Assembly (NCBI GenBank): GCA_013400115.1
Contig: VXBP01005586.1
Location: forward strand, 691,537-755,536
From: Rhinopomastus cyanomelas
Taxonomy: Eukaryota; Chordata; Aves; Bucerotiformes; Rhinopomastidae
Direction of reading: 5' to 3'
Length of the DNA: 64,000 bases
Positions 1-12,704 of this stretch are shown piece by piece. The notes beneath the pieces were generated by a model, which searched no databases, was not told where the DNA came from, and worked only from the letters and a program-made list of their open reading frames with translations. The translations under genes and the position numbers were made by a program. The stretch's first letter is position 1. Each line of letters opens with the position of its first letter.

Positions 1-110
1 TATGTGTCAGTGATGAAGCTCTAGTGATCCTGCCCTCTTGCAAATTACCAAAACACAAGTCATAACGTTAAAAGAATGGCTCTCGACATAAAAAAGGCCA
101 ACTGACTTAC

Positions 111-183
111 TTTCACTCATGGGATATAAAGTATCTACCACTTGCCAAATTACACAATTCAAAGAGACAGGTTCTTTTACAAA
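111..183 (-). CDS. Candidate internal coding exon of an unidentified leftward gene
   Basis: A 73-base stretch on the minus strand is bounded by a pyrimidine-containing acceptor (tctctcag) and a GTAAGT donor. It is open in one frame for 24 codons and ends one base into a codon. The peptide begins FVKEPVSLN and ends DTLYPMSE, a composition typical of a folded protein. I do not recognise the family. The CpG island near 5.6 kb contains a leftward splice donor, so this could be a downstream exon of a gene that starts there and leaves the window at its left edge. This is inference: a short open stretch with good splice signals can occur by chance. Confidence 0.33.
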
Positions 184-1151
184 CTGAGAGACGATGCCAC
201 TGCATCACTAGTCAGCCCCCTGGCCACCACTATCAACCTGCATTCCTGAGAGAATCTTTAGCAGAAGCATCGGTGATAGCTCTTACTGGCCAGCTAGTAA
301 GGCTTGCTGATGATACAAACCTCTACAGAACCTCCTAATCATCCTGTGAAACATCTCCTGCCTGCATGTTTCTCCCAGTGAGTGTGTGGACAGACAGGAA
401 ACACAAGTGCTGTGGCTGTGTGCTGCAATATGTATTCCTAGAGCAGTACACTCCCAAACTTCCACCTGTCTATCAGTGTTGATTTTGGCAACATCTAAGC
501 AACGGTTGTCTAAGAGCTGACATTCAACAGTTTAAATTTGATGTCAAAGCTGAAACCACCTGAAGCACTACTGGGTAGGTATTTGTACTACCTAATCTGC
601 CTACCCCCACAAGCAATAAAGAACAAAAAAATAGCACAAAGAATTATTTATTAACATTTCAAAAATTAACAGTCCGTGCTTTTTTTGTCCCAGAGTGCAT
701 CTCTTGAAGACACAGAGCCACCAACATTTGGGAGAGCCAGAAGGCACTTTCTACATACACTGGACTGTGGGTTTTTTCAGGAGCCTCAGTGTTGCTTCAG
801 CACCATCTACTGCATCTCAGATCTACAACAGAAAACAGCTGCCAGTTAAAGGATGAAAAGCATGACAGCCTCTCTTTTGGCATTTCATTGACTAAAAACA
901 CTCTCTCCCCACTAAAGCAGAGTTGTGCATTTTCCCAAGACATAGGATTACATTATCAAGATATACTTACTCTGAAACCAGGCTTAAACAACTCATCTTC
1001 AAACCTCAGGAATCAGACTTAAGCTTCCTCTTCTTATCTCAGAGATGGACAAAAGAGGAAAAAGAATATTTAGCTCAGCTACACAAGATCACACATTAAA
1101 CAAACACTGGGTAAACAAACAGGAAAGAAAAACCCCAAAATTGCTCCTTAC
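184..1151. other. No recognisable gene
   Basis: No repeat family or convincing ORF is seen. A minus-strand GTAAGTATA donor-like site lies near 963-968 after a short open stretch ending FEDELFKPGFR, but I see no good acceptor for it. AATAAA occurs on the plus strand near 617 and its complement near 641-646; neither can be tied to a gene. Confidence 0.4.
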
Positions 1152-1285
1152 CTTGCCAGTTCTGCTGCTCACAAGAATGAGTGCATCTGGAAATAGACAT
1201 GTGGTCATTCTCTTCATAGATCTGAGATTCAACTGTCTGCCACTGCCTTCTGCAATTCTTGAAGTAAGCAGGGCCCAGCCTCTGC
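1152..1285 (-). CDS. Candidate exon (coding or UTR) of the same leftward gene
   Basis: The minus strand shows an acceptor (ctgcatgtag) followed by 134 bases and a strong donor (GGCAAG then GTAAGG). Two of the three frames are open throughout. One contains the string VESQIYEENDHMSISRC. With two open frames I cannot tell a coding exon from a 5' UTR or non-coding exon. Its position between the CpG island and the candidate exon at 111-183 is compatible with one leftward transcript. Confidence 0.22.
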
Positions 1286-2076
1286 CTACATGCAGAATTT
1301 GTAATCAGAAAGCACCACATGTAGCCAAATGTGATGTAAGAAAGTGAACTGGAACAGTATGCTACACTCATTAGAACCACTCAGCTGCTGTAGCAAACTG
1401 TACAAGGAAGTTCATACAGCCAGATGACTGAAGAGGCTTTGGCAAAGTAACGAAAGCAGTGCCCAGATGCAGTGTGCAGCACCTGCTAGAACAAGCCGCC
1501 TTGCAGATGAAGCCACATTGTGCAACGTACAGTGCTGTAAATTTCTACAGAAAAATACCATTTTTGTTGTACGACAAAGGCTTCGTTGGGATACTGACAC
1601 CTAAACATTTAACACAGCATTGTACTGCTGTATGCAAAAGCAAATACAGGGTAGTTTGCTTCAGGTTTATGCGAGCAGAGCCATATAGATGGGTCCTTGT
1701 TTCTAACACCACCCCTGTATCTCAGCATCTACCACACAGTAATTTACACCCTCACAACTCTTGCTAGGTAACATACAAAAATATTAGTTTACAAATTGTA
1801 ACACTTAATTTTATTTCCCACTGCTACACAGAGTCCAAAAGCAGCAACTACTCCTGCCTCCTTGTTTCTTTCTCCTTTCTAAGGGACGGAAAGGATCACA
1901 TTTTCCTCTCTTAACTGTTTTTTAAGAAAGCTTTATTTCCTGGTTTTGCAATAAATGCATTCTTACACTGATTAAGCAGGTAAGACAACTTTTGCTTATT
2001 AATCTGTCCTGAAACTTTCATAACACTCAACACATTCAGAATTCTTCAGACACCACTGTCTTTCATGAGCCAGGGG

Positions 2077-2096
2077 AAAAAAAAAAAAAAAAAAAT
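2077..2096. repeat. Poly(A) tract of about 20 bases
   Basis: A homopolymeric A run follows 'ccagggg'. No retrocopy is recognisable on its 5' side and no target-site duplication was seen, so it is listed as a simple repeat. Confidence 0.8.
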
Positions 2097-2246
2097 CAAA
2101 TAAGCTTTAAAGAAATGGTGAAAAGACAACTGACATCCAAACTTCCACACAATCTATGTCCAGCTGGCAGACAGGGGTGCTCATATGTTTAGTGCATCCC
2201 ACCAATAAATCCTTGTATTAACTAGATAACTCCTACATGCAGGTAT

Positions 2247-2420
2247 AATCACAGAATCACTCTGGTTGGAAAACAACCCTGGGGTCATCAAGTCCAACTA
2301 TCTACCCTACCTACAAGTTTACCCCTAAAACATATCCCTCAACACTTCATCTAAAGGATGCCTGGATGTGTTTAAAGCTCCACAATTGGAGAGCCTTTTG
2401 CTACCAAACATTCACAACGC
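2247..2420 (-). mobile_element. CR1 LINE 3'-end fragment, old and diverged
   Basis: The copy starts with the complement of the CR1 octamer tail (aatcacagaatcac) followed by ggttggaaaa and tcatcaagtccaac, the landmarks of one CR1 3'-end type. Similarity fades after about 2345, so the right boundary is approximate. Confidence 0.7.
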
Positions 2421-2782
2421 ACAGGAATTTCCTCTACACAATTAACAAGTTAAGTTAAATCTTGCTTAAGGGAATTACGTATTTCAACAACAGCTGAGCA
2501 ACCCCAGATTTCAACATAGGTCAAATGATAGTAAACAAACATGAACCAGTGACCGAACTTGGACAACATTACTTCAAGATTGTGATGACTACAGCAGAGA
2601 AAATTTATTTTTATATAGAAATATATTTTTAATTCTTGTGCATGTGCACAACTCTCAGTCTATCAGATGACAGGTAACAAATCTCTTCTGTTCCTGTCAG
2701 CTTCTCTACTAGGCTTTCAGGTGCAATCTCTTTTGGCCTCACACAATTAGCAGCCTCATCTGAAACTCATCATTATTACCAC

Positions 2783-3945
2783 AATCTCAGAGAATCGCAG
2801 AACATTAGGCATTGGAAGCAACCTCCAAAGATATCTAGTCCAATGCCCCGCACAGCAGGATCACCTAGACCAAGTCACACAGGAACAGAGCCAGGCAGGT
2901 TTTAAACATCTCCAGTGAAGGAGACTCCACAACCTCTCTGGGCAGCCTGTTCCAGTGCTCCGTCACCCTTACTGGGAAGAAATTCTCTCATATTGATGTG
3001 GAACCTCCTATGTTCCAGCTTACAGCCATTGCCCCTAATCCCATCACTAGATGACATTGAGAAGAGCCTGCCTCCATCCTCCTGACAGCCACCTTTCACA
3101 GATTTATAGACATTAATGAGGTCAACCCTCAGTCTCCTCTTCTCCAAGCTAAAGACACCCAGCTCCCTCAGCCTCTTCTCTCAAGTGTTGCCCTACACTG
3201 GACTACCTCCAGCAGCTCCACATCCCTCTTGAACTGAGGGCCCCATAACTAGATGCAGTACTCCAGATGTGGTCTCACCAGGACAGAGTAGAGGAGTAGA
3301 AGAACCTCTCTCAATCGGCTAATCACCCCCATTCTGATTCATTCCAGGATGCTGTTGGCCTTCTTGGCCGCAAGGGCATACTGCTGGCTCATTGTCATCC
3401 TGCTGTCCACCAGGACCCCCAGGTCTTCTTCTCCTAAACTACTCTCCAACAGCTCAGTCCCCAGACTATACTGGTACCTGGGGTTGTTCCTGCCCAGATG
3501 TCCCTAATGACCCTCCTGGCCTTGATGTGCCTGAAGACAGTCTCTAGAACAAACTGTTCCATCACCTTTCCTGGGATGGAGGCGAGGCTATTTGCTCTAT
3601 AGTTACCTGGGTCCTCCTTTTTAACTTTTTGAAGATTGGAGTGACATTGGCTATCCTCTAGCCATTAGGTACCTCTCCTGATGCCCGTGGTTTTCAAATA
3701 TTAACCAGCTCTCTGGTGCACCTTTACCTGCCAGTACCCTGTCCCATGGGATTTCCCCTAGCAATAGCTTGAAAAGGCCAAAGTTGGCCCTCCTGAAGTC
3801 CAGGGCTCTGATTCCACTAGGTATTCTGTTCCTACCACATGAGACCCTGAACTCCACCATCTCATGGTCACTTCAACCAGGGCTGCCCTCAACCTTCACT
3901 GCTTCAACCAGACCCACCTTATTGGTGACCCTCTATATAATATAA
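2783..3945 (-). mobile_element. CR1 LINE copy with an internal deletion of the RT core
   Basis: Read on the minus strand, the copy runs from the endonuclease C-terminus (a SDHEMVEFRVS-like stretch near 3860, with the conserved SDH) through the RT entry block (SIPGKVMEQFVLE near 3560). It then jumps directly to the C-terminal block just after the LHLGR motif (LVDSRMTMSQQ-type, near 3400) and ends in the octamer tail at 2783. The region that should hold the central RT motifs is missing at about 3505. Frames carry several stops. The 3' half matches the subfamily seen at 6886, 17816, 32188 and 34742. This is a dead copy. Confidence 0.9.
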
Positions 3946-4560
3946 ACAATTAGATCTGCGTTCTCTAAGTCGAGTGCTTCCACAACTACCAAAGTGAAAG
4001 TAACAGATGACAGCCTCCAAATAACACTTCTAAAGACTCAAAAAGAGTACAATGAAAATGGACAGTTTGTCACAACTATCATTTGAATTTGGCTATGCAG
4101 AACAAGTGTATATGTAAAAGGATTACACGTAGCTGTTATACATGAAGCTGAACCAGCTGCATGAGGGAATTTTTACAGCTATGAAGCAGACTATCTCTCT
4201 CCATCAGTCACAAACAGGACTTGCGGTAATGGTTAATCTGTTGACACTAGCAGCTGACACCCAGTTGCTCTGTGACACCTACCACTTTGAGAAGCACCAT
4301 GCCCTGTGTTTCTCTCAAACGAGACCTGTGTACTTGCTTTGCTATTCATTCAGTCTGACACCGTGTTTATTGCTTAAGGAAGACAAAGAAAAATAATGTT
4401 TTAAATGCTATCACTACATGGCTCTCTATCAGTCCCAAACACAGCCTTTAACTCTTAAATAAGCATGCTGGATTAATCTAATCCTTTTCAGAGGTACACA
4501 GTCACAATCGAACAGACAGATGACAAGTCTTTCATTCCTTTTTACTGTGACTAGAGCCTC
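3946..4560. other. Unassigned stretch left of the CpG island
   Basis: No gene or clear repeat is seen. The first 50 bases may be the diverged end of the preceding CR1 endonuclease segment. An 84-codon plus-strand frame (4142-4396) has no recognisable content. Confidence 0.4.
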
Positions 4561-5870
4561 TCCCAGAGCGAAAAAGCGCTTGCCAAGGATCTCAGTTCCC
4601 TGGGAATCCACAATTCCGCGGGCACAACCCAACCCGGGAGCTGACAGGCGACGCTGGCTCCTGGCTGGAACCTCCTCGGATTCTCCCTCGAGCAAACAGC
4701 CGGCACTGGGCTGGAGACGACCGGCAGTCCCCGGGCAGAGGCACGGGCTTTGCGCTGGGATGACCCTCCACGACCCCCGGGGTCCCGCGGGGGTCACGGG
4801 AGGGGGGCGCTCCCCAACCTCCACTTGACGCGTGCGCGCCGCGGCCGCTTCCCCCTACCCCCTCCCCACGCAAAACTGGCGCGGGGGCGGGCCCCGGCCG
4901 GGCGCCGTCACGGGGGCGCGCGCAGCCAACCGCCGTCGGTTCGGCCCCCGGCGCCGCCGCCGGGCGCTGCCGGCAGCGCAGGCGACTTGACAACAAACAG
5001 GAGGAAACAGCTGACGGGAGGCCCCGTCGCCGTGAGGGGCGCCCAGGCCGACCACCGCCCTCTCGAACTGCTCCGCTGGCCCCGCCGCCGTTCTCCCTCT
5101 GGCCGTGCCGCGAGGAACGGTTCGGCGGAGGGGGCCCGATCCCAGCTTCTCCGTCTCCCCGCCCGTGGCACCACACAAGAACCGGCCCCAAAAGTTGCCG
5201 CCGCTTCGGCGGAGGAGAGTGGGGCGGTGTCGGGGTGACTGGGAGAAGGAAGTTGTGGTGGCGGCGGCGCGGAGGGGGTGTTCGGTGCCGGCCTGGGCGC
5301 AGGGCCGGGCAGGAAGGCTGGGCGGCGCTGGGGGACGCTGACGCGGTAGACAAGAGGCCGGTGCTTTGTCGCGGCGCCGGGCCTCGCCAGGGCGGACAGG
5401 GCCGGCGCTGTCCCCTCCGTACAACCGGCCCAGAGCGGCTCACCCGGGGCTCCGCCGGGGCCCGGGAGATACCGAGCCTCGTCCTGCAGCGGCAGCCGCC
5501 ACCTCCCTCCCCAGACAGCAAAGGCGCGGCCCAGCCTCCCCGGCCAGCGCAGGGTGCGGCGTGGCCCCCGTCCGGTTACCTGGCGCAGGGGAGCGACGGC
5601 AGCAGCTCCGAGACCGGGGTCTTCCCCCTACCTCCGCGGCCCTAACACTCCGGCTCGCAGTGTGGCTCCACCTCCGAGCGGCTCTGCCCCTCCGCACGTC
5701 AATCAGCGCTGCCGAGGCCCCGCCCCGCCGCCTCTCGACCCGCCCGCGGCCCTCGCTGGTTCAGGGGTTCGATTCCCGCTCACGCCAGGCCTGGCTCAGC
5801 GACACTGCCCGTCAGCTCTGACAGATGCACGTCAGCCACCACCTCAGTGTCGTGTGTCCGTATTTGCCGG
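4560..5870. promoter_or_regulatory. CpG island, probable promoter
   Basis: Base composition changes abruptly to very GC- and CpG-rich here, unlike the AT-richer flanks. This is typical of a vertebrate housekeeping promoter. On the minus strand a donor (CGCCAG then GTAACC, intron starting at 5579) lies in the island, which supports transcription leftward from about 5.6-5.7 kb. A weaker plus-strand donor-like GCC/GTGAGG is near 5031, so divergent transcription is possible. Long overlapping open frames on both strands within the island reflect high GC rather than genes. Confidence 0.8.
5580..5680 (-). other. Candidate non-coding first exon of a leftward gene
   Basis: The exon ends at 5580 with CTGCGCCAG before GTAACC on the minus strand. 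The 5' end is not defined; 5680 is a guess from the length of the CpG-rich core. No ATG in good context was seen in it, so it would be a 5' UTR exon. Confidence 0.3.
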
Positions 5871-6079
5871 CCAGGACCCCTCCCTCAGCAGTCCAGTCGG
5901 AGGCCCGGGCGTTGGTGCCCACTCCTCCCTGGTTCTTGCATGACCTGTGACATGGCTGTCCCTGCAATGAGCACAGTACCACGAGGCCCAGGGAGGGGGA
6001 GAGGCAGAGATGGGTGCTGCCATGACTATCAGTCACATCCTCACCTCAGTGAAGCTATGCTGGTAGTGCTTACAGCATT

Positions 6080-6325
6080 TCACAGAATCTCTTTGGTTGG
6101 AAAAAAGACCTTAAAGTCCAAACACCCAGCACTGCCAGGTCACCACTAAACCATGTACCTTAGCACCATGTCTACATGTCTACCTCCAGGGATGGTAACT
6201 CCACCACTACCCCAAGCAGCCTGTTCTGATGTCCAATGAGCCTTTCAGTGAATAAATACTTTCTAATATCCTCCCAAAACCTCCCCTGGTGCAACTCACA
6301 ACTATTTTCTCTATCACTTGCCGCT
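6080..6325 (-). mobile_element. CR1 LINE 3'-end fragment
   Basis: The fragment begins cacagaatct and ttggttgg, and includes blocks such as 'ccagggatgg' and 'ccaagcagcctgttctg'. These belong to a CR1 subfamily different from the one at 6886. It is 5'-truncated, as is usual for CR1. Confidence 0.85.
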
Positions 6326-6885
6326 AGGGAAAAGAGGCTAACCAACACTTTAAACATCACCCATGATGGAGATGAAAGATCAAGGAAGAGGCAAAGTGAC
6401 TATGGCCCTTCTCAGCTATTTGTTGCAAGCCCTAACAATTTTCTCCAGACAAATAAATTGTGGTCTTGGCCAAAATTAATGAAAAAAATCTGAGTTTCTA
6501 TGAAAAAGACATTAAAAGGAGTGGATTTTTGACTTCTTCTGTGGAGCAAGCCATACTGTTTTAAGGATCTGCATTCTAACAATATTACCTCCATCTCAGA
6601 GAAAGTGTGTTTTCAATGTACAGTGATTCCTGGGTCTATCCATTTGCATTACTGCAGAGGAGCTGCAGTAATCGCAGGAAGGAATAACTTGGCAGGACTT
6701 TGTCATTTGACATGAAAGGCAAAGGGATATTTCTGTGAATGTATAGCAGGCAGCAGTTGTTGTTCAGCTTGTGTCTTCTTGCTTAGATTCTTGTTTTCAA
6801 ACTTAGAAGCAGTAGGTAGAGGTGTACACAACCGCACTGTTGTTTGAGGCCTTAACCTCAGAAGAGCTGAGCATCGCCGTTTCCC

Positions 6886-7031
6886 AGAATCACACAGAAT
6901 CATTAGGGATTGGAAGGGACCTCGAAAGATCATCTAGTCCAATCCTTCTGCGACAGCAGGATCACCTAGACCAAGTTGCACAGGCACATATCCAGGCAGG
7001 TTTTAAACATCTCCAGAGTAGCAGACTTTCT
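6886..7031 (-). mobile_element. CR1 LINE 3'-end fragment (common subfamily of this window)
   Basis: It carries 'agggattggaagggacctcg' and 'catctagtccaatcc', then the stretch encoding the last ORF2 residues. It is close to the copies at 32188 and 58231 and is cut off after about 145 bases. Confidence 0.93.
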
Positions 7032-10000
7032 CACTGACCTGCCATGAACTTTTCTTTAAATCACGAAAAGGAAGTGAAAACCTCAGAGCAGCCTATCATG
7101 CAGCAATCGCTGCTGCAAGAAGAATATTAGGATGTCACAGACCATGCCTGGGGTCCCATTTACCACCAGCAAATGGAGAAGATAACTGGTCTAACATGCC
7201 ATGTTTTTTAACCAATTGATCTGTTCTACAGTCACTGAGTAACTGTGAGCTTTGCCCCTGGTGGATCTGCTCAGTCTTGCCACAAGAGCTATATGAACGT
7301 CTGTGTTAATCATCTCTAAAAAGATCACAGAGGTCCCTGTAAAAACAAGTCAAATCAAGGAAAAAGAGGCAAAACAGTGGTGTTGTCATTGTCATCAGTG
7401 ACTGGCTCTTGTCTAGAGACCTCTGAGCTCTGCTTACTTCTGTTGCTGCAGTTCCCTGGGCAAGGCAGTTCTTTTTGCCTCATTTTCCCCCTCTGTAAAA
7501 TGAGAACAATGCTACCTGCCTAACTGACTGGTGGAACATTTGCTTCAGCACTGTTCTCTCATCTGGGCAAATGGAGGGGATGTATGTCTAAACATTGCAG
7601 TCATCATAACATTCCCATGAAAATAAAGCAAAGCCCAAAACTGTGAATAGTGTTAATTTCTCAGAAATATTAAGGGTAGCTGTACCAATCAGAATGAAAA
7701 CAAATTGACCATGAGACAAGCAGAGAATGGATTAGCCTGTGCTTGACAGATGGTGCCAGGGACTGATGTTTTTCTCTTGCAGAGAAGCTTAGAGGAAGGG
7801 GGGCAGGGGAGGGTGAGGTAGGGCACATTTATTAGAACGAAGCAGCAGGCTGTAGCAGCTACACTCAAAAAACATCAAAAAGACCAAAAGCCATTTCTAA
7901 TTAGTTTGTAAGGAATGTGCTACGTATAAGCTACAGGGTGAAAAACAGGAATAGCTATATTGTACCACATGGTACCTTTAATTTTCAAAGCAGCCTGAAA
8001 ACATTAATTAATCCTCCTCTGACAGAGGAAAATGTAGTGCAGTCAGCAGTTTATTCCTTTATTTCTTATGCCAGGATTTGGGAAGAACCTGGGTCTTTTC
8101 CACAGCTGATTCATATCACAATAGCTCAAATGACTCTGGAGGAGCCCGTCCTCTGTGCACTGCTGCCAAGCAGAAAAGGCTGTGTTAGATCTGTAACTTA
8201 ATGAACCAGGGAGAGGGGAGTTGCCTGTCCCCAGCCACCTAGCAAGGCCCACCTTTAACATTTTTCACATCTAAATTAATTTTCCAGTACTATTCACAAC
8301 ATTATAGGAAGCATTTCAGAAAAAAGTAGGTGACTGAGGAACTAATCACAGTCAGAAATAGCAGCGCAGTGAAATTCAGACAGCAACATTTTGATCCAAT
8401 TAAAACTTCTGACAAAGCTTCAGCAGAAATCATCAGGTCCTGGGTACATCTCATTGAATTAGTGTCAGAGCTTGGGGGCTGCTTGTGCAGATCTTATCTT
8501 TTTAAAAAGAAAATGTTATGACTTCATAATTTTTACTTCCCCTCAGTCTCCAGAGCCACTGTTAATTTTCCAGTATGCTAGTGGATTCCTGTGTGGCAAA
8601 GTTGAATCTACCAAACCAGGGATGCCTGAGGTGGGACAATGATGCAGTGGGATTTTCCATTGCTGTTTCTCCTGTGTCCAGGATTTTTGGTAGTAGCAGC
8701 AGCTGAAATACAGATCTAGGCTGAATTACAGATCTAGTTGTGATCTCTCCAAGAGGTAGTTTGACTCCTAGATGCCACCACTATTCCTTCTCAGCTTTGC
8801 CTCAGATCAAGTACTGGAGCTGCTTTTGTTATTTGACAGTGCCAATACACGGCCTGCATTTTTCAGTGGCAGTGGTACAGTCCACAACTTTAGTCTCCTA
8901 AAGTAAGCCTCCTGACACTGAAAAACCCCTAATTAACTTTCATTTTCTCTCATGGGCTGACACCTATTGCTTTTAACTTACCTGAAGGCTGACAAAGGCA
9001 CAAATGCTATTTACAGATGCTTATTTCAGATGTCTGTGTTTTGCTGTGGGATGTTATTTCTACAGTTAGTATCAACATCAGAAGATGAAGCTCAGATGAG
9101 GTTCCTCCATGCCCTCTCCATAACAGCAGAGCTGGTCTCTTCACGCCGTTATATAGAGTTAGTAGCCATTGGCCAGATTTTAAAAAGTTATTGGGTGTAA
9201 AAGCATGAGGCACTCTAGAGGCTCATAAAAAACCTCCCAACTTATTGTCCAAAGAGGGACTAAAAATCATACACTCATGATGAAGATGTCACAGTTGCAG
9301 TGAGCTGGACACTCTGCCATGCCCTGGCAAAGCAAGCAAGGTTGCTAAGTAGGATGTGTGGTGGTACAAACACATCAAAGACGGGACAAGGGATCTTAGG
9401 TCTTTTTTTTTGTTGTTCTTCCACAGTGAAAGATGATAAGAAAAACAAGGAGAGCTTTCAGGCTGTGATCTCCTGAAGAGGATCAAGCTAATTATTATTC
9501 TTTCTGTACACAGACTGCCATAAACATCTTGTCTTGCCAAGGGACAGAGTCACTTCATCCCTTCTTCCTGGAAAATCTTTAGAAACAGTCTGACTCTGCT
9601 CAGAAGATCACAAGAGGCTTAGAGGACAGGCTACCAATACGACAGCTGTGAGTTGTGCTTGCCTCTGTGGCTGTCTCACAAATCACTATACAATGGCAGT
9701 GCCCTGCCAGATCATACAAGTTATCAATATTTTATCAGGGGGAAGATTTTATCAGGTGTCCTACACATGGATAATAGCCATCTCATTATGCCACTTCCTC
9801 CACACACAGTCTTGACCTGATGCACATGCACGTCATGGAGAGAAAATACAATGAGGCAGTGCTCCATTGACCCAGCTGAACAGGGCAGGCAATAACTCAC
9901 GTGCCTAGTCCCCTGTGTTTTACAGTAGGTGATTTCAAGTGAGCTTTCATCCCAGCTGAGGAAATAAAGCTAAAGCCATTCCTTTGGCACAGAAAAACAT

Positions 10001-12506
10001 TGCAACAGCTGTCTGCCAGTAGAGGAGATTCTAGGGGAGAGCAGCTACTCCAATGCACGTGGACTTCATCAAACAGTCTGGGCTGTCCCTATTGTTTGTG
10101 AGCACTGGATGAGAACAAAGGCAGATTGGGCTAGAAAGGGCCTCACACAGAGACATTTAGAGCATGTACAGAACAGGACACTTTAATGACCACACTGGAT
10201 CATTGGTGTTTAATATAGTCAGAGGAATCTACTAGCATGGGGGTATATATACACACACCTGAGGCCCAGATGAATTCTCATAACCATTTCTTTTTGGCAG
10301 CACCTGTCATGAGATGGAACTCATCCACTGCAGTTCTAATCAAGGTAAAAAAATAGTCTCTGTACCACTGTTGGTATTTTTAATTTGCTGTTCTAGAGCT
10401 CTGGGTGTTTTTTCTCAGCTACAGTCAACACAGCATTTCCTTTAAGATCTTAGTGCTGATCAGATAGCTTCAGTATTGCTATCAGTCTTTTAGCAGTACC
10501 ACCCTCTTCACAGGAGGCACTTTTTTGGCTGTCAAAGGTGAACCTATTTAAAGGAATTGTTTATAATTACAAGTTTTTTCATAGATATCTACCCAAAGCC
10601 ATTTATCCAAGATGCTAAATTCAGAAGACACAGACAGCAAAAGACAAGAAAAGCCTGGGGGAAGAAATAAGTGGCCCACATCAAAAGGGGAGATGGGACA
10701 TGCAGGGAACAGGACATGGACCAATAAATAGCTTAATCCATACCACTGAAATAGCGGGGGAGAGGCTTGTTTTGTAATCTTGACAATCTAACACTTGGTT
10801 GTAGCCACTCTTGTGAAGACAGTGTGCACACAAGTCTGGGAGAAGAGCTCAGCAGATGTGTGTCCATGTTTAAAACCTATTTGCAGGATGAGAAACCTTA
10901 AGCAGGCAGACTTCAAGTCTTGTTTCTGTCCAGCAGCCATGGCATATGAGTGGCACCATCTCCCTTAAGGCACACTGTGTTTCAACAAGTGAAGCTTGTG
11001 AGACCAGCCCACACCTGATGAAACAGAAAACACTTCACTCTCCTGCTGCTTTAGAGGGGCTGTCAACTCAGAAACCAGCCCTACAGCTGACTAAACAAAA
11101 ATGTGTTTGTCTCTGGGAAATATGATACATGGTTTAGTCCAGAGCATTACTGAGACCATTACAGAAGAGGTTCCTTCCCATGTAGAATAGTGACAAATAC
11201 TGGAAGTGACCTGCAGGTCTTACATCATAACATGTATCAATGAGACTCTGCACTTACGAAGTTTTACACACACAAGTATTTTAAAATTCTTTGCTAAGCT
11301 GGGTAAGCAGTGTAACTCTTGCCATAGTGATAAAAATTAGGAATAAAAGAGAGGCAAAGCAAATCATCTGGAACCCCTCATCTTGCCAGGTGAGGAAGAG
11401 CAAGGTTAGGTCAGGAGTGCAAGGCAAAGTTACTTTCACTTGTGCTCTCCAGGCTCCAGTTTGTCTGAGAACACTAGGCAAGAGTGTTTGGGGGCTTTCA
11501 TGTAGGCAGTTACTTATTTGTCAAATAATATAATTATTTAGCACGTGTGATTGACCTTAAACAGGACAGGCTCCAAGTTAGACTAGCAAGAAACTTGCTA
11601 ATAAAGGTAGCCCGAGGTGAAAACAACTTCTACAGGTTTAAACTCAGATGGACTCACAAAACCATAGAACAGCGTGCAAGCAACCTACAATGTGCCTGAT
11701 TCTCTTTTTGTATTTCACCAAGACTTCACATACAGATTGTTCATATTTGGCAGAGGTGAGCAAGCTTTCTTTCTAGATTTACAGGACATGACATGAGGGA
11801 GATACTTGCCTTCACAGATGATTATGCATCAACAGGTATCATAGGGCATCAATGGCACCTTGCAGGGAGCTGAGCTGCAGTAAAGACATCCTGATATGGG
11901 GCCAGTACACCCAACAGAGCACGGGGTGGAGGGCATGTCAAGCTAGGTCTGGAAAGAGAAAGGCTGTAAGGGAAAAGCTGGACATTATGCATTTTGAGGG
12001 GTTACAAACAAAGCAAACAAACCCAGTAATTTACTGTTAGAGCTCAGAAGAGTATTCCATCTTTGCTGTTGTTGCATCATTATTAGTCAAGCTTCTAGAC
12101 ATCTGCTAATGTGACAGCTAATTATTATTATTACAGTGTTTAGACAGATTTAAAAAGGCATCATGTAGGTGCCTCACTCCCATTCATTTCAGAGACTTAG
12201 GCAACAGGGACTTAGCTCATAGTCCAGCTTCAGCTTGGAATGTGGGAGGCCTGATGAAGTGATCATCACTTCGTGAATCTCTAACCAGCTAAATGCAAGT
12301 GTACTTTCTTCAGTGCCCCATTAAAATGTCAACTGGTTTGAAAAGACTCACTGGAATAAACTAACCTACCAATCTAATGGTTTATCTTAGCCCTCAAAAA
12401 CCACACTGTGAAAGATAGCCTCCACCTCATGCTAGTTCTGAACAGAAAGGAACCAGTATACCCACAGAGGTGTGTTGTGCCTCCCCACATTTTGTTCAGA
12501 TATGTT
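7032..12506. other. Intergenic or intronic DNA without recognisable genes
   Basis: Across 5.5 kb I see no repeat family and no ORF with a recognisable product. A perfect minus-strand splice donor (AG/GTAAGT) at about 8976-8983 has no clear exon attached. A short TATATATACACACACC stretch lies near 10245. Confidence 0.5.
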
Positions 12507-12650
12507 AATCATAGAATGGTTTTCTTTGGAAGGGATCTAAAAGATCATCTAGTTCCAAGCTCCTTGCCATGGGCAGAGACACCTCTCACTAAACCAGGTT
12601 GCGCAGAGCCCCATCCAACCTGACCTTAAACACTTAAGGTCAGTACCTCA
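12507..12650 (-). mobile_element. CR1 LINE 3'-end fragment of another subfamily
   Basis: It begins 'aatcatagaatggttt' and continues 'ggaagggatctaaaagatcatctagtt' (landmarks), then 'aaaccaggttgc'. It matches the CR1 3' end in layout but differs in wording from the common subfamily. Confidence 0.8.
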
Positions 12651-12663
12651 CCCACCATACAGC

Positions 12664-12704
12664 AATGAAGAGAAGCAAAGCAAAGCACAGCAAAGCAAAG
12701 TTTA
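12664..12704. repeat. Imperfect GCAAA pentamer repeat
   Basis: A run of imperfect GCAAA/GCACA units (agcaaagcaaagcacagc and following) makes a short microsatellite-like tract. Confidence 0.8.

Noticed and set aside
2060..2096. Poly(A) tract as the end of a processed retrocopy
   Set aside because: No gene-like sequence precedes it and no target-site duplication is seen.
5755..5795. tRNA T-arm-like ggttcgattcc at the edge of the CpG island
   Set aside because: The stem does not pair (only three of five positions) and no acceptor, D or anticodon arm is found upstream at tRNA distance.
4592..5943. Long open frames on both strands (up to 309 codons) in the left CpG island
   Set aside because: They overlap each other in several frames, are Pro/Arg/Gly-rich, and are expected from high GC with few stop codons.
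8975..9213. Perfect minus-strand donor AG/GTAAGT with a 68-codon frame nearby
   Set aside because: The frame near it stops before the donor and no acceptor pairs with it; a lone donor is common by chance.
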